From contig NZ_JAGGLR010000003.1 of the NCBI RefSeq assembly GCF_017874715.1, positions 310,001 to 374,000 on the forward strand: a DNA stretch of 64,000 nt. The letters are read 5' to 3'. Position 1 is the stretch's first letter. The number at the start of each line of letters is the position of its first letter. The notes under the pieces are model-generated. The model saw nothing but the letters and a program-made list of their open reading frames with translations. It did no database searches and had not been told where the DNA came from. Source of the DNA: Streptomyces iranensis. GTDB lineage: Bacteria > Actinomycetota > Actinomycetes > Streptomycetales > Streptomycetaceae. The position numbers and the translations under genes are program-made. Shown one piece after another: positions 35,404 through 44,144 of the stretch.

Positions 35404-37939
35404 AGCTCCGGCCGTAGGCGTGCCTGGTGGTGACGGCGATCCGGGTGCCGCCGGGGACCCGGCCCACCCGGACACCGTCGTCCGCCGCCACGGCCCTCAT
35501 CCTCCGGCCCCGGATGACGAGCGAGACCGTGTCGCGCTCGGTGGTCGGATCGGACACCGCGACCGCCACGCCGCCGTCCCGCGTCTCCCGCAGGATCACC
35601 GAACCGGGGCCGCGCACCGACAGCCGTCCGGCGTGGTGGGTGCCGGGGGTGAAGGCGTTGAGCGCGGTGATCCGCAGGCCCCGGTGGGCCACGGCCTGCA
35701 GCCGGGTGGTGTTGGCCAGGACGGCGAGCGGGCGGCGGGCGTAGCCGCCCAGTCGGCGCTCGGTGGCGTTCGGGACGAGGGCGTACGCCATCGAGGTGTG
35801 CGGCGCACCCGCCGCCCGCTCGACCGTGACGGCGAAGAGCTGTTTGGTCACCGGGAGGTCGGGGTTGGCGAGGCGGACCGCGCGGCGGCTGCGGGTGACG
35901 GTGTCCAGCGTGACGGTGGGCGGTGGCCCGTCGAGGAAGACATACCCGACCGAGGCGGCCCGGGTGGCATTGGCGTAGCGCAGCCATGCGAGCGAGGCCG
36001 TGCCGGTGCCGGACCAGGGCGCGCCGCCGCGTAGCCGCCCGGTGAGGGTGACGGTGTCCGAGGGCGCGGCGATCCGGGTGTCGAGGGTGGTCGTCACCGC
36101 GCGGCCGGTGGCATCGCCGACCCCCGCGGCCAGCACCACGATCTCGTCGTCGAACAGGAACCACGACTTGGTGGCGTCGGCGTTGCGGTACACCACGAAG
36201 TCATCGGGCAGGTCGCCCGCCTGCTTCGCGGCGTACGCCACGTCGTCGGACTGGACCAGCCCCGCCACACCGTACGGCCCCAGGGCGGCGCCACCGGAGA
36301 ACGGGTGGGTGCTCCGGGGGAAGTAGACATAGGTGTTCTGTGCCTCCGAGGAGGAGGTGAAGCCACGCTCGGGGTTGTCGTACCAGAGCGTGCCGTACAG
36401 CTCGGGGATCGTGCGGCGCGTCTCCACGGGGGCGGTGACACCGGCGAGGCGCTGGGGCGGGACGGCGGTGAGGTAGTCGATGCCGAACGCCTGGGTCTGG
36501 TCCTGGCCGGACAGATACAGATGGTGGGCGCCGTCCCCCTGGAACCAGGGCATCAGGTTCTCACCGCTCATGTACTCGTATCTGCTGATCCTGGACGAGC
36601 TCCGGGCCAGGGCGAACGCGTAGCCGGGGCGCCGGTGGACGGTTCTGTCCATCGCGTTGAACGCCACATGGCGCTGGGCGGGTCCGAGGTCCCCGGCCGG
36701 GACCGAGGGGTCGGCGAGGATGTCGGCGTAGGCCGCGACGCTCACCGGGGACACGAACCCCGAAGGGTCGAGCGTGGCCTTGGAGGTCTGCCGCAGATAC
36801 GCCACATAGCCCTTGAGCGCCGTGGCGTCGGCGTCCGTGGCATGGGCGGAGAGGCCCACCACGGCCTCCACCACCTCGGCCGCGTCGGCGTACCCGGTGG
36901 CCGGCCGGGACACCCCGCGCCCCTTGACGATCTCCATCAGCCAGCCTTCGAAGATCAGCGGTGCGAAGCCGTCCACCACCCATCCCTGTGTGACGCGGAC
37001 CAGCTGGTCGTCGGTCGTGTAGCCGGTGCCGTCGAGCATCTTGACGGTCTGCACGACACGGGTGAGCAGGCCCTTGCCGTAGGAGCCCGTGTAGGCCACG
37101 GACGCGTGCTGGATGAAGGAACCGTCGGCGTAGAAGCCGTCGGTCACCCCGTGCCGGAGCTCGTACGGGTCGATGGTGGCCAGGATGGTCAGCTGGTCGG
37201 CGATGGCCTTGGTGATCCGGGCCTCGTCGCCGAGGACGGCGCCCTGGAGGACGCGGTTGGTGGTGATGTCGGCGAGGTTGGCGCCGGTGTGGAAGCGTGA
37301 GTCGAGGTCGACGTCGCCGTCCTTGCCGTTGCGCAGATACGCGTCCATCGAGGCCACGTAGGTGGCGGCGAGATCGGGCCGGTAGGCGGCGAGTTCGTCC
37401 GTGAGCAGTGCCAGCATCTTGCTGACGTGGGTGGAGATGCCGATCTCCCAGGTGAACCAGTTGCCGTAGTAGCCCTTCGACTGGTCGCCGTAGTAGTGCT
37501 CGTGGAGCCATATCAGGCCGTCGATGACGCGCCGCTGGACATCGGTGTCGCCGTGGAGTCCGGACGGTGTGCCGCCGTCCGGTGTACGGGTGGCGAGGGC
37601 GATCTCGTAGAGGTACTGGAACGAGGTGACCAGGTTGGGATCGCTGGTGCCCAGGGCGAGGCCCTGGAAGAGCTCGCCCTGACCGGCGCGGTCCATCGCG
37701 GTGAGCCGGGAGCGGGCGGTCGCGGCGATGGAGGCGAGTTTGGCGCGTACCTCGGGTCGGGCGTTGGTCTCCCGCGTCCCGGCGAAGACGGCCACGGTGT
37801 TGTCGATCAGCCGGGTGTGAGCGGCCCCGGTCGCTTCACCGGCCACGGCTCCCGCGGCCCGTGCGCGCAGCGGGAGGGCCATGGCTGCCAGTGCGGCCGC
37901 CGGAAGCGTGGAGACGAGAGCACGACGCGAGAGAGGCAC
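35384..37939 (-). CDS. Secreted polysaccharide lyase family 8 (hyaluronate/chondroitin/xanthan lyase type)
   Basis: An 851-residue exported lyase. A leader with LSRRALVSTLPAAALAAM and an Ala cleavage region near residue 30 precedes the alpha/alpha-barrel catalytic domain. That domain has the family residues in GNWFTWEIGIS (Asn), FYADGSFIQHASVAYTGSYG (His and Tyr) and RYEYMSGENLMPWFQGDGA (Arg, Asn), followed by the beta-sandwich region. Such enzymes cleave uronic-acid polymers by beta-elimination. The GTG at 37939 is seven bases after GGAG. Longer starts up to 37996 would lack a leader-like beginning. It is monocistronic, and its end overlaps the permease stop. Confidence 0.93.
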   Translation of the reverse strand: MPLSRRALVSTLPAAALAAMALPLRARAAGAVAGEATGAAHTRLIDNTVAVFAGTRETNARPEVRAKLASIAATARSRLTAMDRAGQGELFQGLALGTSDPNLVTSFQYLYEIALATRTPDGGTPSGLHGDTDVQRRVIDGLIWLHEHYYGDQSKGYYGNWFTWEIGISTHVSKMLALLTDELAAYRPDLAATYVASMDAYLRNGKDGDVDLDSRFHTGANLADITTNRVLQGAVLGDEARITKAIADQLTILATIDPYELRHGVTDGFYADGSFIQHASVAYTGSYGKGLLTRVVQTVKMLDGTGYTTDDQLVRVTQGWVVDGFAPLIFEGWLMEIVKGRGVSRPATGYADAAEVVEAVVGLSAHATDADATALKGYVAYLRQTSKATLDPSGFVSPVSVAAYADILADPSVPAGDLGPAQRHVAFNAMDRTVHRRPGYAFALARSSSRISRYEYMSGENLMPWFQGDGAHHLYLSGQDQTQAFGIDYLTAVPPQRLAGVTAPVETRRTIPELYGTLWYDNPERGFTSSSEAQNTYVYFPRSTHPFSGGAALGPYGVAGLVQSDDVAYAAKQAGDLPDDFVVYRNADATKSWFLFDDEIVVLAAGVGDATGRAVTTTLDTRIAAPSDTVTLTGRLRGGAPWSGTGTASLAWLRYANATRAASVGYVFLDGPPPTVTLDTVTRSRRAVRLANPDLPVTKQLFAVTVERAAGAPHTSMAYALVPNATERRLGGYARRPLAVLANTTRLQAVAHRGLRITALNAFTPGTHHAGRLSVRGPGSVILRETRDGGVAVAVSDPTTERDTVSLVIRGRRMRAVAADDGVRVGRVPGGTRIAVTTRHAYGRSFTATLR

Positions 37940-38073
37940 GGGCACGCTCCAGCGGTCTACGGGGTCCGATGGGGAACCGCCGGACCATTGAAGCAACCCC
38001 GGCTTCCCCTGTCACGGGGCCGGAACGGGGCCGAATCAGGGGTGCGCGGGCCAGTTCCTGTCGCCAATATGGA

Positions 38074-38114
38074 CAACGAAATCGTTGACAATCTTGTTGG
38101 CCTAGATTTACCTT
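38074..38114 (+). promoter_or_regulatory. Promoter and GntR-type operator of the aromatic operon
   Basis: CAACGA-AA-TCGTTG (38074-38087) is a perfect dyad that overlaps the TTGACA -35 box (38085-38090). TACCTT at 38109-38114 is a fitting -10 box with an 18-bp spacer. The GntR gene starts at 38143. Autoregulation through this site is the simplest model. Confidence 0.65.
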
Positions 38115-38142
38115 CGACAGGCACTCACTCAGGGAGGGCACG

Positions 38143-38793
38143 ATGCCGGAGGAAGCGCGTCCAGGCACCGGAGAGCAGGCCAAGCAGCATGCGTTGGAGC
38201 AGCTGAGGCAGGCGATTTCGCGCGGGGAGATGGCACCGGCCCAGCGGCTGGTGGAGAACGAACTCGCCGAGCAATTCGGTGTGACCCGGGCGAGCATTCG
38301 CGCGGCGCTGATCGACCTGGCCTCCGAGGGTCTGGTCGAGCGGATCCGCAACCGTGGCTCACGGGTGCGGGTGGTGAGCGTGGAGGAAGCTGTGGCCATT
38401 ACGGAATGCCGCATGGTCCTGGAAGGGCTGTGCGCCGCCAAGGCGGCCGTCGAGGCGAGCGAGGAGCAGCTGACCGAGCTGGCCGATCTGGGCACGGCGA
38501 TGTCCAAGGCGGTCGCCGACGGCGAACCGCTGACCTACTCCGACCTCAACCACCAACTGCACGCCCGCATCCGGGAGTTCTCCGGTCAGCAGGTGGCGGT
38601 GGAGCTGCTGGAACGGCTCAACGCACAGCTGGTGCGCCATCGCTTCCAGCTCGCGCTGCGGCCGGGGCGTGCCCAGCGGTCCCTGGGTGAACACCTGGCC
38701 GTGATCGAGGCGATCAGGGCCAGGGACCCACAGGCGGCCGAAGCGGCCGTCCGTGCCCACCTCGCCAGTGTGATCGACGCGTTGGGCGAATGA
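38143..38793 (+). CDS. GntR-family regulator (FCD/FadR subfamily)
   Basis: A 216-residue regulator. The winged HTH (ENELAEQFGVTRASIRAALI, residues 38-75) is followed by an all-helical FCD effector domain with metal-type His residues (LNHQLHARIREF and GEHLAVIEAI). FCD regulators usually respond to carboxylic acids. It is the first gene of the operon with the RraA-like aldolase, the tautomerase, the dioxygenase and the MFS transporter. GGGAGGG precedes the ATG. The effector is probably an aromatic acid or a dicarboxylate intermediate (inference). Confidence 0.94.
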   Translation: MPEEARPGTGEQAKQHALEQLRQAISRGEMAPAQRLVENELAEQFGVTRASIRAALIDLASEGLVERIRNRGSRVRVVSVEEAVAITECRMVLEGLCAAKAAVEASEEQLTELADLGTAMSKAVADGEPLTYSDLNHQLHARIREFSGQQVAVELLERLNAQLVRHRFQLALRPGRAQRSLGEHLAVIEAIRARDPQAAEAAVRAHLASVIDALGE

Positions 38794-38850
38794 CGCGGGG
38801 CTCGCGCCGCGGGGTGGGTCACCGACCTGTCCAGCAAGGAGATATCAGCG

Positions 38851-39612
38851 ATGACGCACGGTAGCGCGGGTGACACGCCCGCCGCCGCACGGCCGAACGG
38901 TGTGATCGTCACCGACCCGCCACGCGCCGAGGCCAGGCATGTGGAGGCCCTGCGGGGGTACGGCGTGGCCACGGTGCACGAGGCCATGGGCCGTACCGGA
39001 TGCCTCGGCCCCGGGCTGCGCCCCGTCCAGCAGGACGTGCGCATCGCGGGCACCGCGGTCACGGCGCTGTGCCGGCCCGGCGACAACCTGATGATCCACG
39101 CCGCGGTCGAGCAGTGTGCCGAGGGCGACATCCTGGTCGTCGCCACCACATCGCCGTCCACGGACGGCATGTTCGGCGAGCTCTTCGCCACCGCGCTCCA
39201 CCACCGCGGTGTCCGCGGTCTGGTCATCGACGCCGGGGTGCGTGACACCGCCGAGCTGCGCGCGATGGGCTTCCCCGCGTGGTCGGCCGCGGTGTGCGCC
39301 CAGGGCACCGTCAAGGCCACGGCCGGATCCGTCAACGTGCCCGTGGTGGTGGGCGGGCAGTGCATACGTCCCGGCGATGTGATCCTCGCCGACGACGACG
39401 GGGTGATGTGCGTACCGCGCCAGTCGGCCGCCACGGCCGTCGAGGCGGCCGAGGCGCGCGCCGCGAAGGAGGAGGCGACCCGGGCCGCCTTCGCCGAGGG
39501 CCAACTGGGCCTGGACCGCTATGGGTTGCGGGAGACCCTGGCCCGGCTCGGGGTGCGGTACCAGCCGTACGCCGAGTATGCCGAGGACATCCGTGGTGGG
39601 GCCGTCTCATGA
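38851..39612 (+). CDS. RraA-type aldolase (4-carboxy-4-hydroxy-2-oxoadipate aldolase/oxaloacetate decarboxylase-like)
   Basis: A 253-residue class II aldolase of the RraA/MenG-like fold. Characteristic segments are GYGVATVHEAMGRTG, GTAVTALCRPGDNLMIHAAV, a GxLxA-like region GMFGELFATA, and the metal/substrate site GLVIDAGVRDTAEL with VNVPVVVGGQCIRPGD. Proteins with this layout split 4-carboxy-4-hydroxy-2-oxoadipate or 4-hydroxy-4-methyl-2-oxoglutarate to pyruvate and a keto acid. The next gene encodes a GalD-like tautomerase and overlaps by four bases, so a role at the end of gallate or protocatechuate meta-cleavage is well supported. Confidence 0.9.
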   Translation: MTHGSAGDTPAAARPNGVIVTDPPRAEARHVEALRGYGVATVHEAMGRTGCLGPGLRPVQQDVRIAGTAVTALCRPGDNLMIHAAVEQCAEGDILVVATTSPSTDGMFGELFATALHHRGVRGLVIDAGVRDTAELRAMGFPAWSAAVCAQGTVKATAGSVNVPVVVGGQCIRPGDVILADDDGVMCVPRQSAATAVEAAEARAAKEEATRAAFAEGQLGLDRYGLRETLARLGVRYQPYAEYAEDIRGGAVS

Positions 39613-40670
39613 GCGGGCCGGAGGGCGTGCGCTGCATGCTGATGCGCGGCGGCACCTCCAAGGGCGCCTACTTCCTCGCGGAGGACCTGCCGTCCGGCCC
39701 CGGCGCCCGGGACGATCTGCTGCTGCGGATCATGGGCAGCCCCGACCCACGGCAGATCGACGGCCTCGGCGGAGCGCACCCCCTCACCAGCAAGGTGGCC
39801 GTGGTCTCCGCCGCCCAGGACCCGGACGCCGATGTCGACTATCTGTTCCTTCAGCTCGGCGTGGACAAGGCCGAGGTCTCCGACCGCCAGAACTGCGGCA
39901 ATCTCCTGGCCGGGGTCGGCCCCTTCGCCGTGGAACGGGGCCTGATCGCCGCCCGGGACGGGCGGACACCGGTACGGATCAGGATGGTCAACAGCGGTGA
40001 CCACGCCACCGTGACGGTTCCCACCCCGGACGGGCGCGTCGACTACACCGGTTCGGCAGAGATCGCGGGTGTCCCGGGCTCCGCCGCCCCGATCGTGATC
40101 GGCTTCGAGCAGGGCAGCGGCCCGCTGCTGCCCACCGGCCACGCCCGCGACCTCATCGACGGCACGGCGGTGACCTGCGTGGACAACGGCATGCCGACCG
40201 TGCTCATCGCCGCGTCCGCCCTGGGCGTCACCGGCTATGAGGACCCCGAGGAACTGGAGGCGAACGCCGCGCTCGGCGCCCGGCTCCAGGAGATCCGGCG
40301 GGAGGCGGGCCGGTTGATGGGCCTGGGTGATGTGAGTGCCACGACCGTGCCCAAGCTCAGCCTGCTGGCCCCGCCCGCGCACGGTGGCACCGTGATGACC
40401 CGCACCTTCATCCCGGTCCGCTGCCATACGGCGATCGGCGTCCTGGGAGCCGCCAGTGTCGCCGCCGGGCTGTGCGTCGCGGGAAACGTCGGCGAGGACG
40501 TGGCCCGGCTCCCGGCGACGGGGGAGCGGCTGCGCGTCGAACACCCCACCGGCTTCCTGGACATCGACACGTCCGTGGACGGCGGCGCCACTCCGATGGC
40601 GCGAGGAACGGCCGTCGTACGCACCGCACGGAAGATCTTCGACGGCACGGTCTTTCCCCGCCCGGCCTGA
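39609..40670 (+). CDS. galD: 4-oxalomesaconate tautomerase-like protein (PrpF family)
   Basis: A 353-residue PrpF-family isomerase with the diaminopimelate-epimerase fold. It begins MSGPEGVRCMLMRGGTSKGA, followed by FLAEDLP, and contains QIDGLGGAHPLTSKVAVV, the Cys region SDRQNCGNLLAGVGPFA and a second active-site-like stretch TRTFIPVRCHTAIGVLG. The two Cys-containing loops match the PrpF/GalD proton-shuttle layout. GalD interconverts keto and enol forms of 4-oxalomesaconate. PrpF (aconitate isomerase) is the main alternative, but the adjoining aldolase favours GalD. It is coupled to the aldolase gene by ATGA. Confidence 0.88.
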   Translation: MSGPEGVRCMLMRGGTSKGAYFLAEDLPSGPGARDDLLLRIMGSPDPRQIDGLGGAHPLTSKVAVVSAAQDPDADVDYLFLQLGVDKAEVSDRQNCGNLLAGVGPFAVERGLIAARDGRTPVRIRMVNSGDHATVTVPTPDGRVDYTGSAEIAGVPGSAAPIVIGFEQGSGPLLPTGHARDLIDGTAVTCVDNGMPTVLIAASALGVTGYEDPEELEANAALGARLQEIRREAGRLMGLGDVSATTVPKLSLLAPPAHGGTVMTRTFIPVRCHTAIGVLGAASVAAGLCVAGNVGEDVARLPATGERLRVEHPTGFLDIDTSVDGGATPMARGTAVVRTARKIFDGTVFPRPA

Positions 40671-40763
40671 TCCGACGCCCCGTTCCGCTCCCGCACCACC
40701 CCTCTTCTCCCGCTACGGCACCACCATGCCTTCTCCCCGCCCACTCGACTCAAGGAGTTGCCG

Positions 40764-41714
40764 ATGACCCCGCCGCTCGGGGACATCGCCCACCTCGGGC
40801 ATGTCGAACTGCTCACCCCCGACCCCGACCGCAGTCTGTGGTTCTTCACCACCATCCTCGGGCTGACCGAGAACGGCCGCTCCGGCGACTCGGTCCACCT
40901 GCGGACCTGGGACGACTACGAACACCACAGCCTGACCCTCACCGCACACTCCACCTCGGGCATCCGCCGCACCGCCCTGCGCGCGACGAGCGAGGAAGCC
41001 CTCCACCGCCGGGTGAAGGAGGCCGGGGCCGCCGGGCTCCCCGGGCGCTGGGCCGAGGACGAGCCCGGTATCGGCCCGCTCTATGTCACCAGCGACCCGG
41101 ACGGCCATGAACTCGCCCTGTACTGGGAGTCCGAGTGGTACGAGGCACCGCCCGAGCTGGCCCCGGGGCTGAAGAACCAGCCCCAGGCCAAGCCCGCCCA
41201 CGGCGTCGGTGTGCGCCGCCTGGACCACGTCAACTTCCTCGCCTCCGACGTCGCGCCCAACGCCGCCTTCACCCGTGAGGTGCTCGGCGCCCGCCCCACC
41301 GAGCAGATCGTCCTCGACACCGGCCGGCCGGCCGCCCAGTGGCTGACGTTCACCAACAAGTCCTACGACATCGTCTACACCGAGGACTGGTCGGGCTCGC
41401 GCGGCCGGCTGCACCACATCGCGTTCGCCACCGACACCCGCGAGGACATCCTGCGCGCCGCCGACCTCTGCCTGGACAACGGCGTGCACATCGAGACCGG
41501 CCCCCATAAGCACGCCATCCAGCAGACGTTCTTCCTCTACGTCTACGAGCCGGGCGGCAACCGCGTCGAACTGTGCAACCCGCTCACCCGCCTGGTCCTG
41601 GCCCCCGACTGGCCCCTGATCACCTGGACCCAGGCCGAGCGCGCCAAGGGCCAGGCGTGGGGTCTGAAGACCATCGAGTCCTTCCACACTCACGGCACCC
41701 CGCCGATCGACTGA
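40764..41714 (+). CDS. Type I extradiol ring-cleavage dioxygenase (VOC fold)
   Basis: A 316-residue two-domain VOC protein of the catechol 2,3-dioxygenase kind. The C-terminal domain has the iron ligands H155 (RLDHVNF), H217 or H218 (LHHIAF) and E269 (NRVELCNP), with a conserved His/Tyr neighbourhood (GPHKHAIQQTFFLYVYEPGG). It cleaves a dihydroxylated aromatic ring next to the hydroxyls using Fe(II) and oxygen. AAGGAG lies six bases before the ATG. It is the only ring-cleaving enzyme in an operon otherwise pointing to 4-oxalomesaconate, so the natural substrate may be gallate- or protocatechuate-like (inference). Confidence 0.92.
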   Translation: MTPPLGDIAHLGHVELLTPDPDRSLWFFTTILGLTENGRSGDSVHLRTWDDYEHHSLTLTAHSTSGIRRTALRATSEEALHRRVKEAGAAGLPGRWAEDEPGIGPLYVTSDPDGHELALYWESEWYEAPPELAPGLKNQPQAKPAHGVGVRRLDHVNFLASDVAPNAAFTREVLGARPTEQIVLDTGRPAAQWLTFTNKSYDIVYTEDWSGSRGRLHHIAFATDTREDILRAADLCLDNGVHIETGPHKHAIQQTFFLYVYEPGGNRVELCNPLTRLVLAPDWPLITWTQAERAKGQAWGLKTIESFHTHGTPPID

Positions 41715-41752
41715 CCGCTCACAGGACGCGCCTCCAGGACGAGAGGAATGCC

Positions 41753-43093
41753 ATGTCCTCCATACCCACCCCTCGCGCCGCCGGTTCGCGCGGCACGGCA
41801 CTCGCGGTCCTCGTGGTCGCGCTGTGCTGGACGGTCGTCCTCTTCGACGGCCTCGACCTGTTCATCTACGGTGCCGTGCTGCCCGGCATGCTCGACGACC
41901 CCGACCTCGGGCTGAGCCCCGGCCGGGCCGGTGACCTCGGCAGCTGTGCCACCTTCGGCATGCTGCTGGGCGCCTTGTCGGCGGGCACCGTCACCGACCG
42001 GATCGGACGCAAGAAGGTGATCATCGGCTGTACGACGGTGTTCTCCCTGGCGTCCGCCGTGTGCGCCATGGCCCCCGACCTCGGGGTCTTCGGCGTCGCC
42101 CGGTTCGTCGCCGGGCTCGGCCTGGGCGGTCTGCTGCCCACCACCATCACCCTGGTCGCCGAATACGCGCCGCGCGGCCGAGGCAACCTCATGATCGGGC
42201 TGTTGATGACCGCCCATCAGGCGGGCGGCATTCTGGCGGCGTTACTGGGCCTGTGGCTGGTGGAGCCGTTCGGCTGGCGCTCCGCCTTCTGGGTCGGGTT
42301 GGCGCCGCTGGTCATCGCCGTGCCGCTGGTGGCGATGTACCTCCCCGAGTCCCTCGGCTTCCTCCTCGCCCGCGACCGTACCGACGATGCCCGCCGACTC
42401 GCCGACCGGTACGGGGTCGAACTGCCCGCCGGCGAACCGGCCACCGCGACGTCGCCCGACCGCCGCCACGCCCTGTTCGCGCTGTTCCGCGATGGCCAGT
42501 GGAGGAAGACCCTGCTGTTCTGGTGCGCCTCCTTCGGCGGGCTGCTCCTCGTCTACGGCGTCAGCACCTGGCTGCCGACCATGATGCGCGGTCAGGGCTA
42601 TGAACTCGGCTCCGCCCTGGCCTTCCTCATCGTCATCAACCTCGGCGGCATCGCCGGCATGCTGGTGGCCGGGCGCATCGCCGACCGCTTCGGCGCCGCC
42701 CGGGTCGCGGCGGCCTGGTTCGGCTGCACCGCCGTCGGTATCTATCTGCTCGGCATCCATATGCCGCTGGCGCTCACCTACATCGTGGTCTTCCTGACCG
42801 GTCTGTGGCTCTTCAGCGCCCAGACCATGGTCTACGCGACCGTCGCGGGGCGCTCCACCGCCGAGAACCGCGCCACCGCCGTCGGCTGGACCTCCGGCAT
42901 GGGCCGCTTCGGCGCCGTCTTCGGGCCCTGGCTCGGCGGGCGGCTCGTCGCCAACGAGGCGCAGGACTGGGGCTTCACGGTGTTCGCCGCCACCGCGCTG
43001 TTCGCCACCGCGATGATCGGCCTCACCGGCCTCCGCACCGTGCGGAGCACACCGCGGGGCGGCCCCGCACAGCCCGTGTCCACCACTGGCTGA
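41753..43093 (+). CDS. MFS transporter, aromatic acid:H+ symporter (AAHS) type
   Basis: A 446-residue 12-helix major-facilitator protein. The AAHS signature appears at the first helix (FDGLDLFIYGAVLPGML), followed by the loop 2-3 motif GTVTDRIGRKK, the helix 5 region RFVAGLGLGGLLPTTI and the loop 8-9 motif GRIADRFGAARV. Relatives import 4-hydroxybenzoate, protocatechuate, gallate or vanillate. It is downstream of the dioxygenase, so it probably brings in the substrate of the operon. GAGAGGA precedes the ATG. Confidence 0.94.
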   Translation: MSSIPTPRAAGSRGTALAVLVVALCWTVVLFDGLDLFIYGAVLPGMLDDPDLGLSPGRAGDLGSCATFGMLLGALSAGTVTDRIGRKKVIIGCTTVFSLASAVCAMAPDLGVFGVARFVAGLGLGGLLPTTITLVAEYAPRGRGNLMIGLLMTAHQAGGILAALLGLWLVEPFGWRSAFWVGLAPLVIAVPLVAMYLPESLGFLLARDRTDDARRLADRYGVELPAGEPATATSPDRRHALFALFRDGQWRKTLLFWCASFGGLLLVYGVSTWLPTMMRGQGYELGSALAFLIVINLGGIAGMLVAGRIADRFGAARVAAAWFGCTAVGIYLLGIHMPLALTYIVVFLTGLWLFSAQTMVYATVAGRSTAENRATAVGWTSGMGRFGAVFGPWLGGRLVANEAQDWGFTVFAATALFATAMIGLTGLRTVRSTPRGGPAQPVSTTG

Positions 43094-43156
43094 CGTATCC
43101 CACCACCGGCTGACGTCTCCGTCTTCGGCCGACGTATCCGCCCCTGGCCGACGTCC
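43088..43156 (+). repeat. Four degenerate GGCYGACGT repeats from the MFS stop codon onward
   Basis: Copies start at 43088, 43108, 43127 and 43146 (spacing 20, 19, 19). The first contains the TGA stop of the MFS gene. They read GGCTGACGTATCC, GGCTGACGTCTCC, GGCCGACGTATCC and GGCCGACGTCC. Confidence 0.75.
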
Positions 43157-43236
43157 ACCCCTGCCCTGCCACGCCGCACAGCGGGGTCACAGGAACGCCT
43201 CATGTCCGTCAAAGGTTCGCCCTCTAGCCTCCGGGC

Positions 43237-44115
43237 ATGCCGATGACGCGCTCCACGGATGAGGCACTGGCACGGGCCGCCGTGCTCGCCCTGATCGCCC
43301 AGACGGAGCTGACGCCCAAACCGGGCCTCGCCGACACCCGCGATCTCCAGGCCCGCGCCACCGGTGCGGATCTGCTCGCGCTGCGCTGGTCGGCCAAGGC
43401 GCTGACGCCCGGGTTCGCGGCCATGGCCGCCGCGGCCCGCCGCCCCGGGGAGCCGACCCGGGCGCTGCGCGAGGAATTGGGTGCCATCGGCCGCTGCGCC
43501 GAGTGGACGATGGCACGGGCCGGTGGCGGCGCGGCCACCGGCCCCCTCCACCACGGCGCGCTGTGGGTGATGGGCCTGCTGGTGGCGGCCGCGGCGCTGC
43601 GCCCCGGCGCCGGGCCCGACGAGGTGACCGCCACCGCCAAACGGATCGCGGACCACCCCGACCGTGGTGCACCGCGCCGCCCCTCGCCTGGCTCGCATGT
43701 CTCCGCCACCTATGGGGCACCGGGCGCGCGCGGCGAGGCACGGGCCGCCTTTCCCCATGTGCGCCGCGCCCTGGACGCCCTGTCCCGGGCGCGTGCGGCG
43801 GGGGCCACCGAGACCCAGGCGCGCCTGGACGCGCTGCTCACCGTGATGAGCACCCTCCAGGACACCGGGCCGCTGTACCGGGCGGGCCCGCCCGGCCTCC
43901 GACGGGCGAAGGAGGGGGCGCATGCCGTGCTCGAGGCGGGTGGCACCGCCACGCCCGAGGGCGCCGCCGCCCTGTCCGTTCTGGACACGGAGTTGCGGGA
44001 GCGGGGCATCGCGCCGCGCGGAAGCGCCGTGCTGCTCGCGGGCGCCCTGTTCCTGGACGGTCTCCCGGCACCGGCGGTCCTGGCACCGGCGGTCATGGCG
44101 CCGTCCGGGCGGTGA
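43237..44115 (+). CDS. Triphosphoribosyl-dephospho-CoA synthase-like protein (MdcB/CitG family)
   Basis: A 292-residue helical enzyme. Family motifs are LTPKPGLADTRDLQARATGA (residues 26-45), a TGPLHHGALWVMGLLVAAA segment in place of the NTHKG motif, and TYGAPGARGEARAAFP (about 163). MdcB/CitG make the prosthetic-group precursor of malonate decarboxylase or citrate lyase from ATP and dephospho-CoA. None of their partner genes is present, so this is an orphan copy that may have another role. A TAGCCT box ends six bases before the ATG, which would make it leaderless. Confidence 0.82.
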   Translation: MPMTRSTDEALARAAVLALIAQTELTPKPGLADTRDLQARATGADLLALRWSAKALTPGFAAMAAAARRPGEPTRALREELGAIGRCAEWTMARAGGGAATGPLHHGALWVMGLLVAAAALRPGAGPDEVTATAKRIADHPDRGAPRRPSPGSHVSATYGAPGARGEARAAFPHVRRALDALSRARAAGATETQARLDALLTVMSTLQDTGPLYRAGPPGLRRAKEGAHAVLEAGGTATPEGAAALSVLDTELRERGIAPRGSAVLLAGALFLDGLPAPAVLAPAVMAPSGR

Positions 44116-44144
44116 CTCCCCTCGGACTTCGGACTTCCGGGTGT

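Noticed and set aside
39279..39608. Upstream extension of the tautomerase frame into the aldolase gene
   Set aside because: The extra sequence is Gly/Arg-rich and out of frame with the aldolase. The ATG at 39609, coupled to the aldolase stop, starts the conserved family sequence.
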